Part shown: positions 53,152 to 61,925 of the stretch, piece by piece
How the letters are laid out: each line of letters starts with the position of its first letter
How positions within the stretch are numbered: the first letter of the stretch is position 1
Assembly (NCBI GenBank): GCA_944323285.1
Contig: CALURV010000017.1
Coordinates: 1-61,925, forward strand
DNA: 61,925 bases
Direction of reading: 5' to 3'
From: Candidatus Gastranaerophilales bacterium
GTDB taxonomy: Bacteria > Cyanobacteriota > Vampirovibrionia > Gastranaerophilales > Gastranaerophilaceae
Translations under genes and position numbers: made by a program
Notes under the pieces: model-generated
Databases searched by the model: none
Seen by the model: the letters and a program-made list of their open reading frames with translations, nothing else
What the model was told of the DNA's origin: nothing

Positions 53152-53220
53152 ATTGTAGATTGTTATCAACTCATACTCATATAAAATTACTCACCTTTTG
53201 AAAACATCAATCAAAAAATA
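53152..53220 (+). repeat. Dispersed repeat, degenerate internal fragment (copy G)
   Basis: Keeps TTGTTA, CTCAT, ACTCACCTTTTGAAAAC and TCAAAAAA in the order of the shortened copy at 58451. Sense orientation 3' of a plus-strand gene. Confidence 0.55.
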
Positions 53221-53301
53221 ATATAAATAAATGGTTTACTTTATTAAAAATGTCATTAAGATATTAGTACGGATAATTATATTTAAAAAAGGAGCACCAA
53301 T

Positions 53302-53865
53302 ATGAGTTTATTAAACGGACAATCATTATTAGCAAGTGCAATGTCAGGCTTAGCTTCAACATATTCAACACTTATGACAAATAGTTCATCAGGAAAAGGT
53401 ATTTCTCTTGACGATTTATCTAATCTTTCAAGTACAACATTATTAAGTCTTGGTTCAAATTATTCTTTTGTTCAGTATATGACAAATAACTTTGCTTCAC
53501 TTGATAAAGATGGTGATGGTGAAATATCCGGCACAGATTTAAACAATTTAATGACAACTATGCAATCTAAAGGTTTAACATACAGTGAACTTCAATCTTT
53601 ATGTGCTTCAGGAAGTGCAGATTCTACTCTTTTATCTACAGTTCTTCAATATTTTAATAAAATTGATGCAAACGGCGACGGAAGAGTTACAAGTGATGAA
53701 ATAACTAAATTCAGTTATGATTGCCAAAGATATGAAGTAGAGGCTAAATATAAATCTTACAAAGCTTCTGATACAAGTCTTTATTATAATGACGGGGTTG
53801 AAGATGACACCTCAAGCGTTTTAGATTCGCTTCAACCTAACATCAGTTCAAGTTCAAATTCATAA
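53302..53865 (+). CDS. EF-hand calcium-binding protein
   Basis: 187 residues with two canonical EF-hand loops, DKDGDGEISGTD at 68-79 and DANGDGRVTSDE at 122-133. The flanks are Ser/Thr-rich; no signal peptide or membrane helix is evident. It probably binds calcium; the partner is unknown. AAGGAG precedes the ATG, and a hairpin terminator follows. Confidence 0.8.
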   Translation: MSLLNGQSLLASAMSGLASTYSTLMTNSSSGKGISLDDLSNLSSTTLLSLGSNYSFVQYMTNNFASLDKDGDGEISGTDLNNLMTTMQSKGLTYSELQSLCASGSADSTLLSTVLQYFNKIDANGDGRVTSDEITKFSYDCQRYEVEAKYKSYKASDTSLYYNDGVEDDTSSVLDSLQPNISSSSNS

Positions 53866-53893
53866 AAAAGGGAATAATAATTCCCTTTTTTAT
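53865..53893 (+). terminator. Terminator of the EF-hand gene
   Basis: AAAAAGGGAA/TTCCCTTTTT stem with a 6-base loop and further Ts. Confidence 0.85.
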
Positions 53894-54001
53894 TTTTATC
53901 TATGCCGAATATTAAATAAATAGTGATATTAATTCGTTTTTATACTTTTTATTTTTTGTTAAATATTTGATATTCACACATTTAAGTTTATTATTATTAA
54001 T

Positions 54002-56020
54002 ATGAAACAAAAGCTTCTAATACTGCTATTTATATATTTTTTTATGATTATTGTTCCTTTTCAAAGCAATAATAGCAGCTTTTTTTCTTTTTTTAATATA
54101 AGTGCAGCTGCTGCTGAAAATTTAAAAATAAACAGTATTAATTTTGACAATTCAGATTCCATAATTTTTTTAGGCACATCAGGCAGTGAAGAACAAACAG
54201 ATTTAAAAATAACAAAAAAAGCACTAACGAATCCTGACAGAGTATTTTTTGATATTGAAAACGCCGTAATTACATTTCCGAATTCAACATTTGAACTAAA
54301 AAACAGCCGTTTAACTCAATTAAAAATAGCTCAAAATTCAACGGAACCAAATATTGTCCGTATTGTAATATGGAATTCGCCAAATTATGACGCATCTCAA
54401 ATCAAGGTATTAAAAATAAAAAACAATATAATAATAAAATTAAGCAGTGAAACGCCATTGCAGCAATATCTTACTCAGATATATAAAGAAACAAAATCCT
54501 CTGCTGTAGAATATTATGATAAAGCTGTTGTAATACCGGAGGAACAAACTCAAACAAAAGAATCAGATGAAATTTTCAATAAAGTACAACAAGCATTTAA
54601 AGAAGATGATCAGCAGCTTGTAAGACCAAATATTGAACAAAAACAGGCAAGATTAAAATCAAGATTTTTCCTTGAAAAAGTTACAATAAAAAATGGGAAT
54701 GTACTAATTTCAGGTATCGGGGTAATAAACATTGAGAAACCCTTTACGTTAACAGAGCCTTCCAGAGTTGTTTTTGATTTACCAAACACTATTGTTCTTC
54801 AGGAATTAAGAGATAAAGAAATAAAAATATCTGAAACGGAATCTGTTAAAATCGGTCAATTTGAGCCATCTAAAGCAAGAATTGTTATAAATACCCCTAC
54901 TCCTCAAATATATAGACCTATTTATTCATCAAATCTTCAAACTTTATTAATAGCAAATCCAAATAATTTATCAGGGGTTAATCTTACAGGTTCTTTATCT
55001 GAATTAGCTTATTTTAAAGAACAAAATGTAAATGAAACTACAAATGTAATAAATATAATGTTTTCTAATCCGATTATTTATTCAATAAAAAGAGAAGATA
55101 ATTATATAGGATTAACACTATACAACCTGGCAAACTTTAATATAAGTTCTTTTAACGCTATTGCACAAACGAATAAAACAGGCTTTATTGCGAAGCAATT
55201 AAGTGCAAACACATATAAATTGTTATTTCCTGTAAAAAGCACAACTTTAGCAGACTGTTATGAGACATTAAATGCATCTCAGTTAAGATTTGTTTTCACG
55301 ACCCCCAAGATAGTTTCAAAAATAGAAGAACCAAATATCAAAAAAGAAATAAGAGAAGCAAAAGAAACAGTAAGGCCTCAAACACATAAAAGTGAGATAA
55401 AGAGAGAAAGCCCGTTTGCTAATTTACTAGAAAGGCAGAATGCCAAAAAATCAAACAAAGGGCCAATGGCAACAAGCCGAATAAAAAACAAGGTAATTGT
55501 AATAGACCCGGGGCACGGCGGTAATGATACAGGTGCCATGAGGGGTAATACACTTGAAAAAGATTTAACTTTAGATATTGCATTAAAACTTAGGAAAGTA
55601 TTAAAAGAAAAAGGATTTAATAAAGTAATTATGACAAGAACAAGCGATACTACTTTATCGCTTGCAGACAGAGTAAGAATTGCAAATGATTATAATGCTG
55701 ATCTTTTTGTAAGTATACATATCAATTCGAGTGTTAAATCAGAAATAAACGGTATTGAAACACACTATTATTCTGATAGAGGTTATGATGTTGCCAAAGT
55801 AATTCACAAAGAATTAATTTCAAATATTTCAGCGACAGACAGAGGCTTGTTCAAGTCAAAATTTTATGTTATAAATCACACAGAAGCGCCCGCTGTTTTA
55901 TTAGAATTAGGTTTTATTTCGAACGAACAGGAAAAGAATTTGTTAACATCTGAAAGAAGGCAAACAGATTCAGCTCAAGCCATAGCGGACGGAATAGTTA
56001 ATTATTTAACGGAGTATTAA
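54002..56020 (+). CDS. N-acetylmuramoyl-L-alanine amidase with AMIN domains
   Basis: 672 residues. A signal peptide (about 1-40) is followed by two AMIN-like β domains (about 45-155 and 220-320), a variable stretch, and a C-terminal amidase_3 domain (about 500-670). That domain has VIDPGHGG (zinc His), EKDLTLDIA (Glu), SIHIN (His) and LLELGF (catalytic Glu). It cuts the stem peptide from MurNAc for cell separation. AMIN domains target the enzyme to the envelope. No clear ribosome site precedes the ATG. murI follows after 9 bases. Confidence 0.92.
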   Translation: MKQKLLILLFIYFFMIIVPFQSNNSSFFSFFNISAAAAENLKINSINFDNSDSIIFLGTSGSEEQTDLKITKKALTNPDRVFFDIENAVITFPNSTFELKNSRLTQLKIAQNSTEPNIVRIVIWNSPNYDASQIKVLKIKNNIIIKLSSETPLQQYLTQIYKETKSSAVEYYDKAVVIPEEQTQTKESDEIFNKVQQAFKEDDQQLVRPNIEQKQARLKSRFFLEKVTIKNGNVLISGIGVINIEKPFTLTEPSRVVFDLPNTIVLQELRDKEIKISETESVKIGQFEPSKARIVINTPTPQIYRPIYSSNLQTLLIANPNNLSGVNLTGSLSELAYFKEQNVNETTNVINIMFSNPIIYSIKREDNYIGLTLYNLANFNISSFNAIAQTNKTGFIAKQLSANTYKLLFPVKSTTLADCYETLNASQLRFVFTTPKIVSKIEEPNIKKEIREAKETVRPQTHKSEIKRESPFANLLERQNAKKSNKGPMATSRIKNKVIVIDPGHGGNDTGAMRGNTLEKDLTLDIALKLRKVLKEKGFNKVIMTRTSDTTLSLADRVRIANDYNADLFVSIHINSSVKSEINGIETHYYSDRGYDVAKVIHKELISNISATDRGLFKSKFYVINHTEAPAVLLELGFISNEQEKNLLTSERRQTDSAQAIADGIVNYLTEY

Positions 56021-56029
56021 AAAGATAAA

Positions 56030-56833
56030 ATGAATAATGACAGTCCCATTGGTATTTTCGATTCAGGTGTCGGAGGGTTAAGTGTTTTTGCCGAGCTGGT
56101 AAAGCTGTTACCTAATGAAAATTATATTTATTTTGGAGATACTATTAATCTTCCTTATGGAAATAAGACAAAAGAGCAATTAATTGATATTACAGGCAAG
56201 ATTTTTGATTTTTTCGAATCAAAGAATGTTAAAGCTGTTATTATGGCTTGCAATACCACTTCTGCTGTTACTTATGATACTTTAAGAACAAAGTATAATT
56301 TTAAGATTTACCCTGTTGTTCAAAGCGTTGCAAAATGTATTGCCAATGAAAATCATACTAATATTGGTGTTTTTGCTACAAATGCGACTATAAATTCTCA
56401 TGCTTATAAAAACGAAATAAGTAAATATAATCCAAACTGTAATATATTTGAGATTGCCTGTCCCGAGTGGGTTAATATTGTTGAGCATGAACTTCAAAAT
56501 GATGAAAAAAGCATTCAAAATATAAAAATGTATTTAGATGAAATGTTAACTTATAATGTAAACAGTATTATTTTAGGCTGCACACATTATCCTTATCTTT
56601 TAGATGTTTTGCAAAAGCTTGCACCGAATGAAGTATATATTAATCCTGCAAAATATTTTGCGAATTATATTGTAAACGATTTAAAACAGAATGAACTACT
56701 AAGCGGTAAAAAATCGCACGAACCAAAATTTTACGTCAGCAGTAAGCCTGAGCAATTTATTTCTGCTTCTAAATTATTTTATAAAGTAGATAATGCTCAA
56801 GAAATTTCATTAAACGAATTGCTGATAAAATAA
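56030..56833 (+). CDS. murI: Glutamate racemase
   Basis: Makes D-glutamate for peptidoglycan. 267 residues: IFDSGVGGLSV with the catalytic Asp region, the two catalytic cysteines in ACNTTSA and GCTHYPYL. Located directly after the amidase gene, so a cell-wall transcript. Repeat copy E begins 4 bases after the stop. Confidence 0.95.
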   Translation: MNNDSPIGIFDSGVGGLSVFAELVKLLPNENYIYFGDTINLPYGNKTKEQLIDITGKIFDFFESKNVKAVIMACNTTSAVTYDTLRTKYNFKIYPVVQSVAKCIANENHTNIGVFATNATINSHAYKNEISKYNPNCNIFEIACPEWVNIVEHELQNDEKSIQNIKMYLDEMLTYNVNSIILGCTHYPYLLDVLQKLAPNEVYINPAKYFANYIVNDLKQNELLSGKKSHEPKFYVSSKPEQFISASKLFYKVDNAQEISLNELLIK

Positions 56834-56837
56834 AATA

Positions 56838-56866
56838 AGCTTATCGCAAATTTTTTCTCGGACAAA
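56838..56866 (+). repeat. Dispersed repeat, 3'-end fragment (copy E)
   Basis: AGCTTATCGCAAATTTTTTC followed by TCGGACAAA, with two changes from copy A. Sense orientation, directly 3' of murI. Confidence 0.7.
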
Positions 56867-56971
56867 TAATAATTCAAAAAATAATATAAATTTTTCTGCA
56901 CAAAATATAATAAAAGTTATTATACACACAGTCAGATTTGATTATTATAAAAATATTCTTAAATAGATAAT

Positions 56972-57469
56972 ATGAAGAAGATATTATTTATTTTTATTAT
57001 TTTATTTTTTGCGTGCATTTTACCTGTTACAGCGCAGGTAATAGAAGGTTCTGTTGCCATGTCAGATAAAGTTCCATCGGGATTTTTCGGCGACTGGAAG
57101 GTTGTATCGGTATGTACAAAATCAACAGACAAAGAATTATACAATACCAAAAGCGTTGATATTTGGACTCTAACAAGACAAGGCGACATAATAACATTAA
57201 GAAATCCTCTTTCCGGTGCAAGAGCAGATATAACAGTTGATGATGTAAAAGGAACAACTGTTAAATTTGAGAAAAGGACGAATTTCCCTGATGAAGAATC
57301 TATAGAAACACCAATATTAACTTTACAAGGTGACAATTTCACAGGAGTTGATAAAATAATTATAAGAACATTTAAAGACGGGAACCTAATAAAAGAAGAT
57401 TACGTCGAATATGAAGTAAGAGGCACTAAAATATCAGGCTCCCCTATTTCAGGGATATTTGGGATGTAA
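56972..57469 (+). CDS. Secreted hypothetical protein
   Basis: 165 residues with a signal peptide (about 1-21, ending VTAQ). The mature part is β-rich; FFGDWKVVSVC near its start and regular strand spacing suggest a small lipocalin-like barrel, but no family can be named. It lies 16 bases before trxB, and both may share a transcript; there is no good ribosome site. Confidence 0.6.
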   Translation: MKKILFIFIILFFACILPVTAQVIEGSVAMSDKVPSGFFGDWKVVSVCTKSTDKELYNTKSVDIWTLTRQGDIITLRNPLSGARADITVDDVKGTTVKFEKRTNFPDEESIETPILTLQGDNFTGVDKIIIRTFKDGNLIKEDYVEYEVRGTKISGSPISGIFGM

Positions 57470-57485
57470 AAAAGAGTGAGGACAG

Positions 57486-58442
57486 ATGACAGAGAAGAAA
57501 GAATTATTTTTTGATTTAATAATATTAGGTTCAGGCCCAGCAGGTTTTTCTGCTGCGATATATGCGGCGAGAGGCAATTTAAAAACAGCCATTCTTGATA
57601 TAAATATGTTCGGCGGTCAGCCTTCTAATTATTTAGAGCTTGAAAATTACCCGGGGTTTTCTTTAATCGGCGGATTTGAGTTAATGGAGAAATTTGAAGA
57701 GCATGCTGATAAATTCGGAGTTGAGAAGTTTCCGATGGTAGAAATTGAAAAAGTTGATTTAGTAAATGAACTTAAAACCGTTGAAACAAATGATACTATT
57801 TTCAAATCCAAATCAATTATTATAGCGACAGGAGCAAAAGCAAAAGAACTTGGAATTAAAGGCGAGAAAGAATTCAAAGGCAGAGGCGTAAGTTATTGTG
57901 CTGTTTGTGACGGTGCATTTTATAAGGATAAGACTGTTGCGGTTATAGGCGGCGGAAACTCGGCCGTTGAAGAAGCTATTTATCTTACTAAATTTGCAAA
58001 AAAGGTTTATATTATTCACCGCAGGGACCAATTAAGAGCAGATAAAATTGTTCAAGAGCGAGCTTTTAAAAACGATAAAATTGAATTTATTTTATGCACT
58101 ATTCCGCTTGAAATTCAAGGAACAAATACTGTTGAAAATATTATTTTAAAGAATGTTGAAACAAATAAACAATTCAATTTAGAGGTTAACGGAGTATTTC
58201 CTTATATTGGATTCGGTCCGAATGTTGATAAATTTAACGGTCAAATAAAGCAGAATTCGCAAGGATTTATTGAAACGGACAACAACATGCAAACATCATT
58301 AAATGGGGTATATGCGGCGGGTGATGTAAGAAATACGCCGTTAAGGCAGGTTATAACAGCTGCAGCAGATGGCGCAGTTGCTGCGTGCAGTGCTGTTAAA
58401 TATTTAGAACAAATAGAATTACCTTTAAGTTCTAATGTTTAA
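57486..58442 (+). CDS. trxB: Thioredoxin reductase
   Basis: 318 residues. FAD site GSGPAGFSAA (15-24), redox-active C138-AVC141, NADPH site GGGNSAVEEA, HRRDQLRA for the 2'-phosphate, and GVYAAGDVR for FAD. It reduces thioredoxin in the cytoplasm. GAGGA precedes the ATG. Repeat copy B follows directly. Confidence 0.95.
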   Translation: MTEKKELFFDLIILGSGPAGFSAAIYAARGNLKTAILDINMFGGQPSNYLELENYPGFSLIGGFELMEKFEEHADKFGVEKFPMVEIEKVDLVNELKTVETNDTIFKSKSIIIATGAKAKELGIKGEKEFKGRGVSYCAVCDGAFYKDKTVAVIGGGNSAVEEAIYLTKFAKKVYIIHRRDQLRADKIVQERAFKNDKIEFILCTIPLEIQGTNTVENIILKNVETNKQFNLEVNGVFPYIGFGPNVDKFNGQIKQNSQGFIETDNNMQTSLNGVYAAGDVRNTPLRQVITAAADGAVAACSAVKYLEQIELPLSSNV

Positions 58443-58450
58443 AAATATCA

Positions 58451-58573
58451 ATTTAATCTAGTATCGCACTTTGTTACCAAGTCATCCTCGCTAACAAAGT
58501 ACTCACCTTTTGAAAACGCCACTCAAAAAAATTCACTCACTCTGTCAACTTATCGTGAATTTTTCTCGGACAC
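58451..58573 (+). repeat. Dispersed repeat, internally shortened copy B
   Basis: Matches copy A at both ends (TTTAATCTAGTATCGC to TTTTGAAAACG, and AAAAAATTCACTCACTCT to CTCGGACA) but lacks about 60 central bases. Both outer hairpins are intact. Sense orientation, 8 bases after the trxB stop. Confidence 0.85.
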
Positions 58574-58604
58574 ACTCTATCATAATTTGTTGTAAAATAC
58601 TTAT

Positions 58605-59600
58605 ATGAACAGTGACGATATTAAAAAAATTCTTATTATAAGAACAGGTGCTATTGGTGATGTAGTTCACACTACTGCACTTTATAGAGCTATAAAGAAA
58701 CTACATCCAAATATAAAAATCCACTATTTAACAAGCGAGCTTATAAAACCTTTATTAATTGAAGATACTGATATTGAAAAGGTTATTACCATTAATTCTA
58801 AGTTCAAGATGTTTTCTGAATATACTAAAAATTTGGCGGAAGAATTAAAACAAAATAATTATGATTTAGTAATTAATTTACAGCCTTCTTTCAAAATAAA
58901 GTTTTTAATATTTCTGGCTAAAATAAAGAAGCAAGTTATATACAGAAAAAGTTTTAAAGAACACGCTGTTATTAATTTTTGGCACACAGGTAAAAAGATA
59001 TTTTCTGATTTAGGAGAAGAAAAAGAGATAAAATTATACCTTCCCAAAGAAGCTGTTTTATTTGCGAAAGAGAAACTAAAAGAATATAAAAGACCTTATA
59101 TAGTTATTAATGCAGGCGGAGTATTTTCAAAAAGACAAGGGAGAACTTATCCTGTTAATAAATGGGTAGAGCTTGGCAATAAACTTCAAAAAAAATACAA
59201 CGGAACAATAATTTTAAACGGAGCGAAAGAAGATAAAGAAATTTTATCACCGCTTAATAATATAAAAGGCAGTGTAAATTTTATAGGCGAATTATCGCTA
59301 ATAAATTCCATAGCAATTATTTCTCAAGCGGATGTTATGATATCTGGCGACTCGGGGCCATTACACATTGCGACGGCACTAGGCGTAAAATCAATAGGTT
59401 TATTTGGTTCCATGCCTGCAGACAGAACAGGCTGTTTTTGCAGCGGAGTTAATATAATATCCAAGAAGCCTTGTGTTCCGTGTAACAGAAGGAAATGCAA
59501 ATATTTAAGAAAATCAAAAAATCTTTATGCTCCCTGTATGGAAGAAATTGAAGTTGATGAGATTATAGATGCAGTAAATAATTATTTGAAATTAGAATAA
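58605..59600 (+). CDS. Glycosyltransferase family 9 (heptosyltransferase-like)
   Basis: 331 residues. ILIIRTGAIGDVVHTTALYRAIK at the N-terminus (read in two parts, residues 10-32), then NAGGVFSKRQGRTYP and SGDSGPLHIATALG are the hallmarks of GT9 heptosyltransferases (WaaC/WaaF type). They add heptose from ADP-heptose to lipopolysaccharide core, indicating a Gram-negative envelope. The protein has a Cys-rich loop near 285-300. No ribosome site is evident. Confidence 0.88.
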   Translation: MNSDDIKKILIIRTGAIGDVVHTTALYRAIKKLHPNIKIHYLTSELIKPLLIEDTDIEKVITINSKFKMFSEYTKNLAEELKQNNYDLVINLQPSFKIKFLIFLAKIKKQVIYRKSFKEHAVINFWHTGKKIFSDLGEEKEIKLYLPKEAVLFAKEKLKEYKRPYIVINAGGVFSKRQGRTYPVNKWVELGNKLQKKYNGTIILNGAKEDKEILSPLNNIKGSVNFIGELSLINSIAIISQADVMISGDSGPLHIATALGVKSIGLFGSMPADRTGCFCSGVNIISKKPCVPCNRRKCKYLRKSKNLYAPCMEEIEVDEIIDAVNNYLKLE

Positions 59601-59650
59601 CTTACATTATTATGTATATTATGTTCATATTTACATCATAATGTAATAAA
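59600..59650 (+). terminator. Weak hairpin after the GT9 gene
   Basis: TTACATTAT and ATAATGTAA form a perfect 9-base inverted repeat with a long loop just after the stop codon; no strong T-run, so termination is uncertain. Confidence 0.3.
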
Positions 59651-59789
59651 TATTTACAAAATGCTGCCACTTAGTATTCATCATGGTTTTGCCTTCTTTT
59701 AATTTTTAAAAACCTGCTAATTTTAATGAGGCAGACTTGAAAAGCTACAAGAAAAGTTTATACTAAAAATGTAATGGTTAGATAATAAG

Positions 59790-59821
59790 TCTTTCAGTTT
59801 ATAAGGAATTTTTTCTCAGAT
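59790..59821 (+). repeat. Dispersed repeat, degenerate 3'-end fragment (copy F)
   Basis: TCTTTCAG-TTAT-GGAATTTTTTCTCAGA resembles the end of copy A with several changes. It lies about 190 bases after the GT9 gene and 52 before the next. A perfect TTTGCATTA/TAATGCAAA inverted repeat follows at 59828-59848. Confidence 0.5.
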
Positions 59822-59872
59822 ATACTTTTGCATTAGATAATGCAAACAAATTGAATTAGGAAAGGGAATTTT

Positions 59873-61231
59873 ATGGGGTTTAATCCGTTAAAAAAATTTA
59901 AAGAAGAAAACAGTAAAACAAATAATGAAGATAAACTGCAAAAAAGGGCAGATATTCTTTACAACAATACCGAGAAGAAGAATAATAATACAAAAAAATC
60001 AGGCAAAATGCTTGGAGAATCTATTACTGATGAGGAAGAAACCGAAAATGAAAATATTGAAGCAGAAGAAATAAAATCTAATGGAGATAAAAACTCTAAA
60101 GATAATATGGAAGAGGGTAAAGAAAATTCAGAAAATAAAAATGACAGAGAAACAAGCAAAGACAAAACAAAAAAAACAGACCCAAAACAAAAAAATTATG
60201 ATGAAGTTGCAGAGTTATTTTATCCTGAAATGAAAAACAAAACTGCCGATGATAAAGAAATAAGTGAGAATGAGCCTGTTGAAAATACAAACGAAAATGA
60301 AAACAATTTAGGTAATACTAAACAGGAAATTAAAGCCCAAGTTCCTAATACAAATGATAAAATGCAATATAAAAAATCTTTAAGAAACTACGGGCTTAAC
60401 GATAACGATTTTATTGTTGAAGGTAACACAATTACTCCTAAACCAGCTCCAAAACCTTACAGAATAGAAACTATAAACAATTTAAAATTCCCATCCACTC
60501 CGGGCAACGAAACGGTTGAACGAATAAGAGCAGAAGCTATAAAAGAACGAAGCAAAAAAATCAGTAAAGAAAACGAAAGATACCTTAGATTACATGCTTG
60601 GAAAGAACAATTCGCCATAGACCATATTAATAATTCTATAGTAAAAACGGGAAGTAAAATATATAAGAAAACAGATGATGAAGCGGTAGAAAATTTACAC
60701 ATGGCTAAAACAAAATACTACATGAATACACCTTACGCTAAAAAACATAAAATTTATAATAGTTATAACGAAGTGCCTGATAATTTTAAAGAATATTTTA
60801 AAAATAAAATAACCCAGCAAATAGGTAAAGAAAATTTAGAAAAAACAAAAGGTATTTTTATAGACGTAAATTCCAAATCATCTGAAAGTTTAAAAAATGC
60901 CCTAATAAAAGATTCTAACTTTATTAACAAATTAAAAAAATATAATAAAGCAATGAACAAAAACTATTTTATTAATGAAAGCATTAATTTTGAAGATAAT
61001 AACTGGCAAAACGCTGTTGGTCATGCAGATATTAAAAACATGCATATAAATAAAGATGGAGATGTTGAACTGTATATTACAGATGTATATGATTTTAACG
61101 AAGGAGAAAAAAATGATGTTGTAAGAGCAGCAAGAAACAGGCAGGAAAAAGGTGAAATAACCCCTTATTTTTCAATATATCGTGTTATAATACCAAAAGA
61201 AGAAAAAAATGCTATTTTAAATCAAAAATAG
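59873..61231 (+). CDS. Hypothetical protein with toxin-like layout (variable linker plus C-terminal domain)
   Basis: 452 residues, family not recognised. A basic N-terminus (1-45) leads into a long low-complexity Glu/Lys/Asn linker (45-165). A more ordered region follows (185-452): a basic helix (215-245), then a C-terminal domain with GHADI at 383-387, an acidic DVYDFNEGE at 404-412 and a β-strand end. Secreted effectors and polymorphic toxins often look like this, but no known toxin motif is seen and there is no signal peptide. AGGAAAGGG precedes the ATG. Two paralogous small membrane proteins follow at once. Confidence 0.6.
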   Translation: MGFNPLKKFKEENSKTNNEDKLQKRADILYNNTEKKNNNTKKSGKMLGESITDEEETENENIEAEEIKSNGDKNSKDNMEEGKENSENKNDRETSKDKTKKTDPKQKNYDEVAELFYPEMKNKTADDKEISENEPVENTNENENNLGNTKQEIKAQVPNTNDKMQYKKSLRNYGLNDNDFIVEGNTITPKPAPKPYRIETINNLKFPSTPGNETVERIRAEAIKERSKKISKENERYLRLHAWKEQFAIDHINNSIVKTGSKIYKKTDDEAVENLHMAKTKYYMNTPYAKKHKIYNSYNEVPDNFKEYFKNKITQQIGKENLEKTKGIFIDVNSKSSESLKNALIKDSNFINKLKKYNKAMNKNYFINESINFEDNNWQNAVGHADIKNMHINKDGDVELYITDVYDFNEGEKNDVVRAARNRQEKGEITPYFSIYRVIIPKEEKNAILNQK

Positions 61232-61241
61232 AGGAGAAACA

Positions 61242-61550
61242 ATGGAAGATAAAAGACTTGTTGCTACAAAAAAAGATATTATTATTTTCTTTGTTATCGC
61301 AATTTCTTTTAATATTATGGATATTATTGGGGTTGAAAAAATATATGATTTTCATCACTTTATAGACATAATGAAATTATTATCTTTCTTTTATCTTCCT
61401 CCAATACTTGCTATTTTTATTAATTTTATTGTTAAATTTAAAAATATTAAGAATGAAAAAATTTTAAAAATTATAAAAATCTTATTTAATATTTTCATTT
61501 TTATTTATATCATATTGATGGGAATAATAGCAGTAATATTATATTTATAA
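61242..61550 (+). CDS. Small membrane protein, tandem paralogue 1
   Basis: 102 residues, three predicted transmembrane helices (about 14-30, 45-65, 78-101) joined by short Lys-rich loops. Starts 10 bases after the 452-residue gene with a GAGGAG site. Its first 17 residues (MEDKRLVATKKDIIIFF) are identical to those of the next gene, and NIKNE and ILFNIF recur. The arrangement fits an immunity protein for the upstream gene product, but this is an inference. Confidence 0.6.
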   Translation: MEDKRLVATKKDIIIFFVIAISFNIMDIIGVEKIYDFHHFIDIMKLLSFFYLPPILAIFINFIVKFKNIKNEKILKIIKILFNIFIFIYIILMGIIAVILYL

Positions 61551-61596
61551 AAATATATATTAAATTTTACATACATTATTTGTTAAAGGAGAAAAA

Positions 61597-61925
61597 ATGG
61601 AAGATAAAAGACTTGTTGCTACTAAAAAAGATATTATTATTTTCTTTGTTTTTGCTTTTTCTTTTACTATTTTTTCTTATATGTATATGTATATAGAAGA
61701 TTTTTTTCATAGGTTCTTAATATGTTTATTTTATTTTATCCAGCCGGTTCTTGCCATTTTAATTAATTCTTTTATTAAATTTATGAATATTAAAAATGAA
61801 ATATTTTTAAAAATTACAAAAATATTATTTAACATTTTCTCTTTTCTTTATATTGCATTAATGGGATTAATTGCTTCTGGTGTTAATTCTTTTAATAAAG
61901 ATTCTTATGAAAGAATGAAGTTTTA
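61597..61925 (+). CDS. Small membrane protein, tandem paralogue 2 (runs off window)
   Basis: At least 109 residues, open at the window end. Same N-terminus as paralogue 1, then a diverged first helix and a shared C-terminal pattern (NIKNE, KILFNIF, LMGLIA). AAAGGAG precedes the ATG. DNA identity between the two copies is highest around the ribosome site and first ~50 coding bases, as in a recent tandem duplication. Confidence 0.6.
   Translation, partial: MEDKRLVATKKDIIIFFVFAFSFTIFSYMYMYIEDFFHRFLICLFYFIQPVLAILINSFIKFMNIKNEIFLKITKILFNIFSFLYIALMGLIASGVNSFNKDSYERMKF

Noticed and set aside
1-61925. CRISPR array, prophage or insertion sequence
   Set aside because: No regular spaced repeats, cas, integrase, phage structural or transposase genes were seen.

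Overview
The window is AT-rich DNA from a bacterium with tightly packed genes, short spacers, standard stop codons and clear Shine-Dalgarno sites. The gene set suggests a fermentative anaerobe: a group B-type [FeFe] hydrogenase, an iron alcohol dehydrogenase, several radical SAM enzymes and an ActD-like dehydratase activase. Together with prepilin-like proteins and lineage-style hypothetical proteins carrying N-terminal 'FKA/FKGG' motifs, this fits the Gastranaerophilales (Vampirovibrionia, formerly Melainabacteria), the non-photosynthetic gut relatives of Cyanobacteria. That assignment is inferred from gene content, not from a marker-gene comparison.

Layout. 1-4.8 kb: partial Fe-alcohol dehydrogenase divergent from the hydrogenase, then an AI-2E-type transporter and a radical SAM gene. 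4.8-5.2 kb: candidate small RNA, then purA. 6.5-10.3 kb: prepilin-like gene and a sulfur-transfer operon mnmA-bioB-cysK. 10.3-15.4 kb: large HExxH protein, tRNA-Lys, and a histidine operon beginning with a HisA-HisI-HisE fusion followed by hisD. 15.4-19.3 kb: small hypotheticals, a B12-type radical SAM protein and a rhodanese-like gene. 19.4-30.6 kb: a complete UMP biosynthesis operon (pyrK-pyrD-pyrE-pyrB-pyrC-pyrF::carA-carB) plus a tiny ORF and aroA, preceded by what looks like a leader-peptide attenuator. 30.6-38.0 kb (minus strand): zinc-ribbon/TonB-C, FHA-membrane and VWA proteins, then trkH-trkA and a TPR protein. 38.4-44.1 kb: NifX-like, ActD-like, winged-helix, NrtR-like Nudix, lytic transglycosylase, RHH regulator and M20 peptidase. 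44.2-49.4 kb: rpsO, metK, cca and hypotheticals. 49.6-52.5 kb: infC-rpmI-rplT (AUU start on infC) divergent from an L10-leader-controlled rplJ-rplL. 52.6-59.6 kb: secreted Cys-rich and EF-hand proteins, AMIN-amidase, murI, trxB and a GT9 glycosyltransferase. 59.9 kb-end: a 452-residue protein with a toxin-like layout followed by tandem paralogous small membrane proteins.

Main points for a second look: (1) a dispersed ~185-bp repeat family with eight full or partial copies, mostly just 3' of genes in the sense orientation and able to form terminator-like hairpins; (2) two unusual fusions, OMP decarboxylase-CarA and HisA-HisI-HisE; (3) a probable UTP-sensing attenuator before the pyr operon; (4) MnmA and BioB in one operon, both with altered sulfur or cluster cysteines; (5) three candidate small RNAs with unpaired, mostly G-poor segments and 3' terminators; (6) a possible toxin-immunity module at the right edge; (7) an uncharacterised VWA-FHA-TonB-C membrane cluster.
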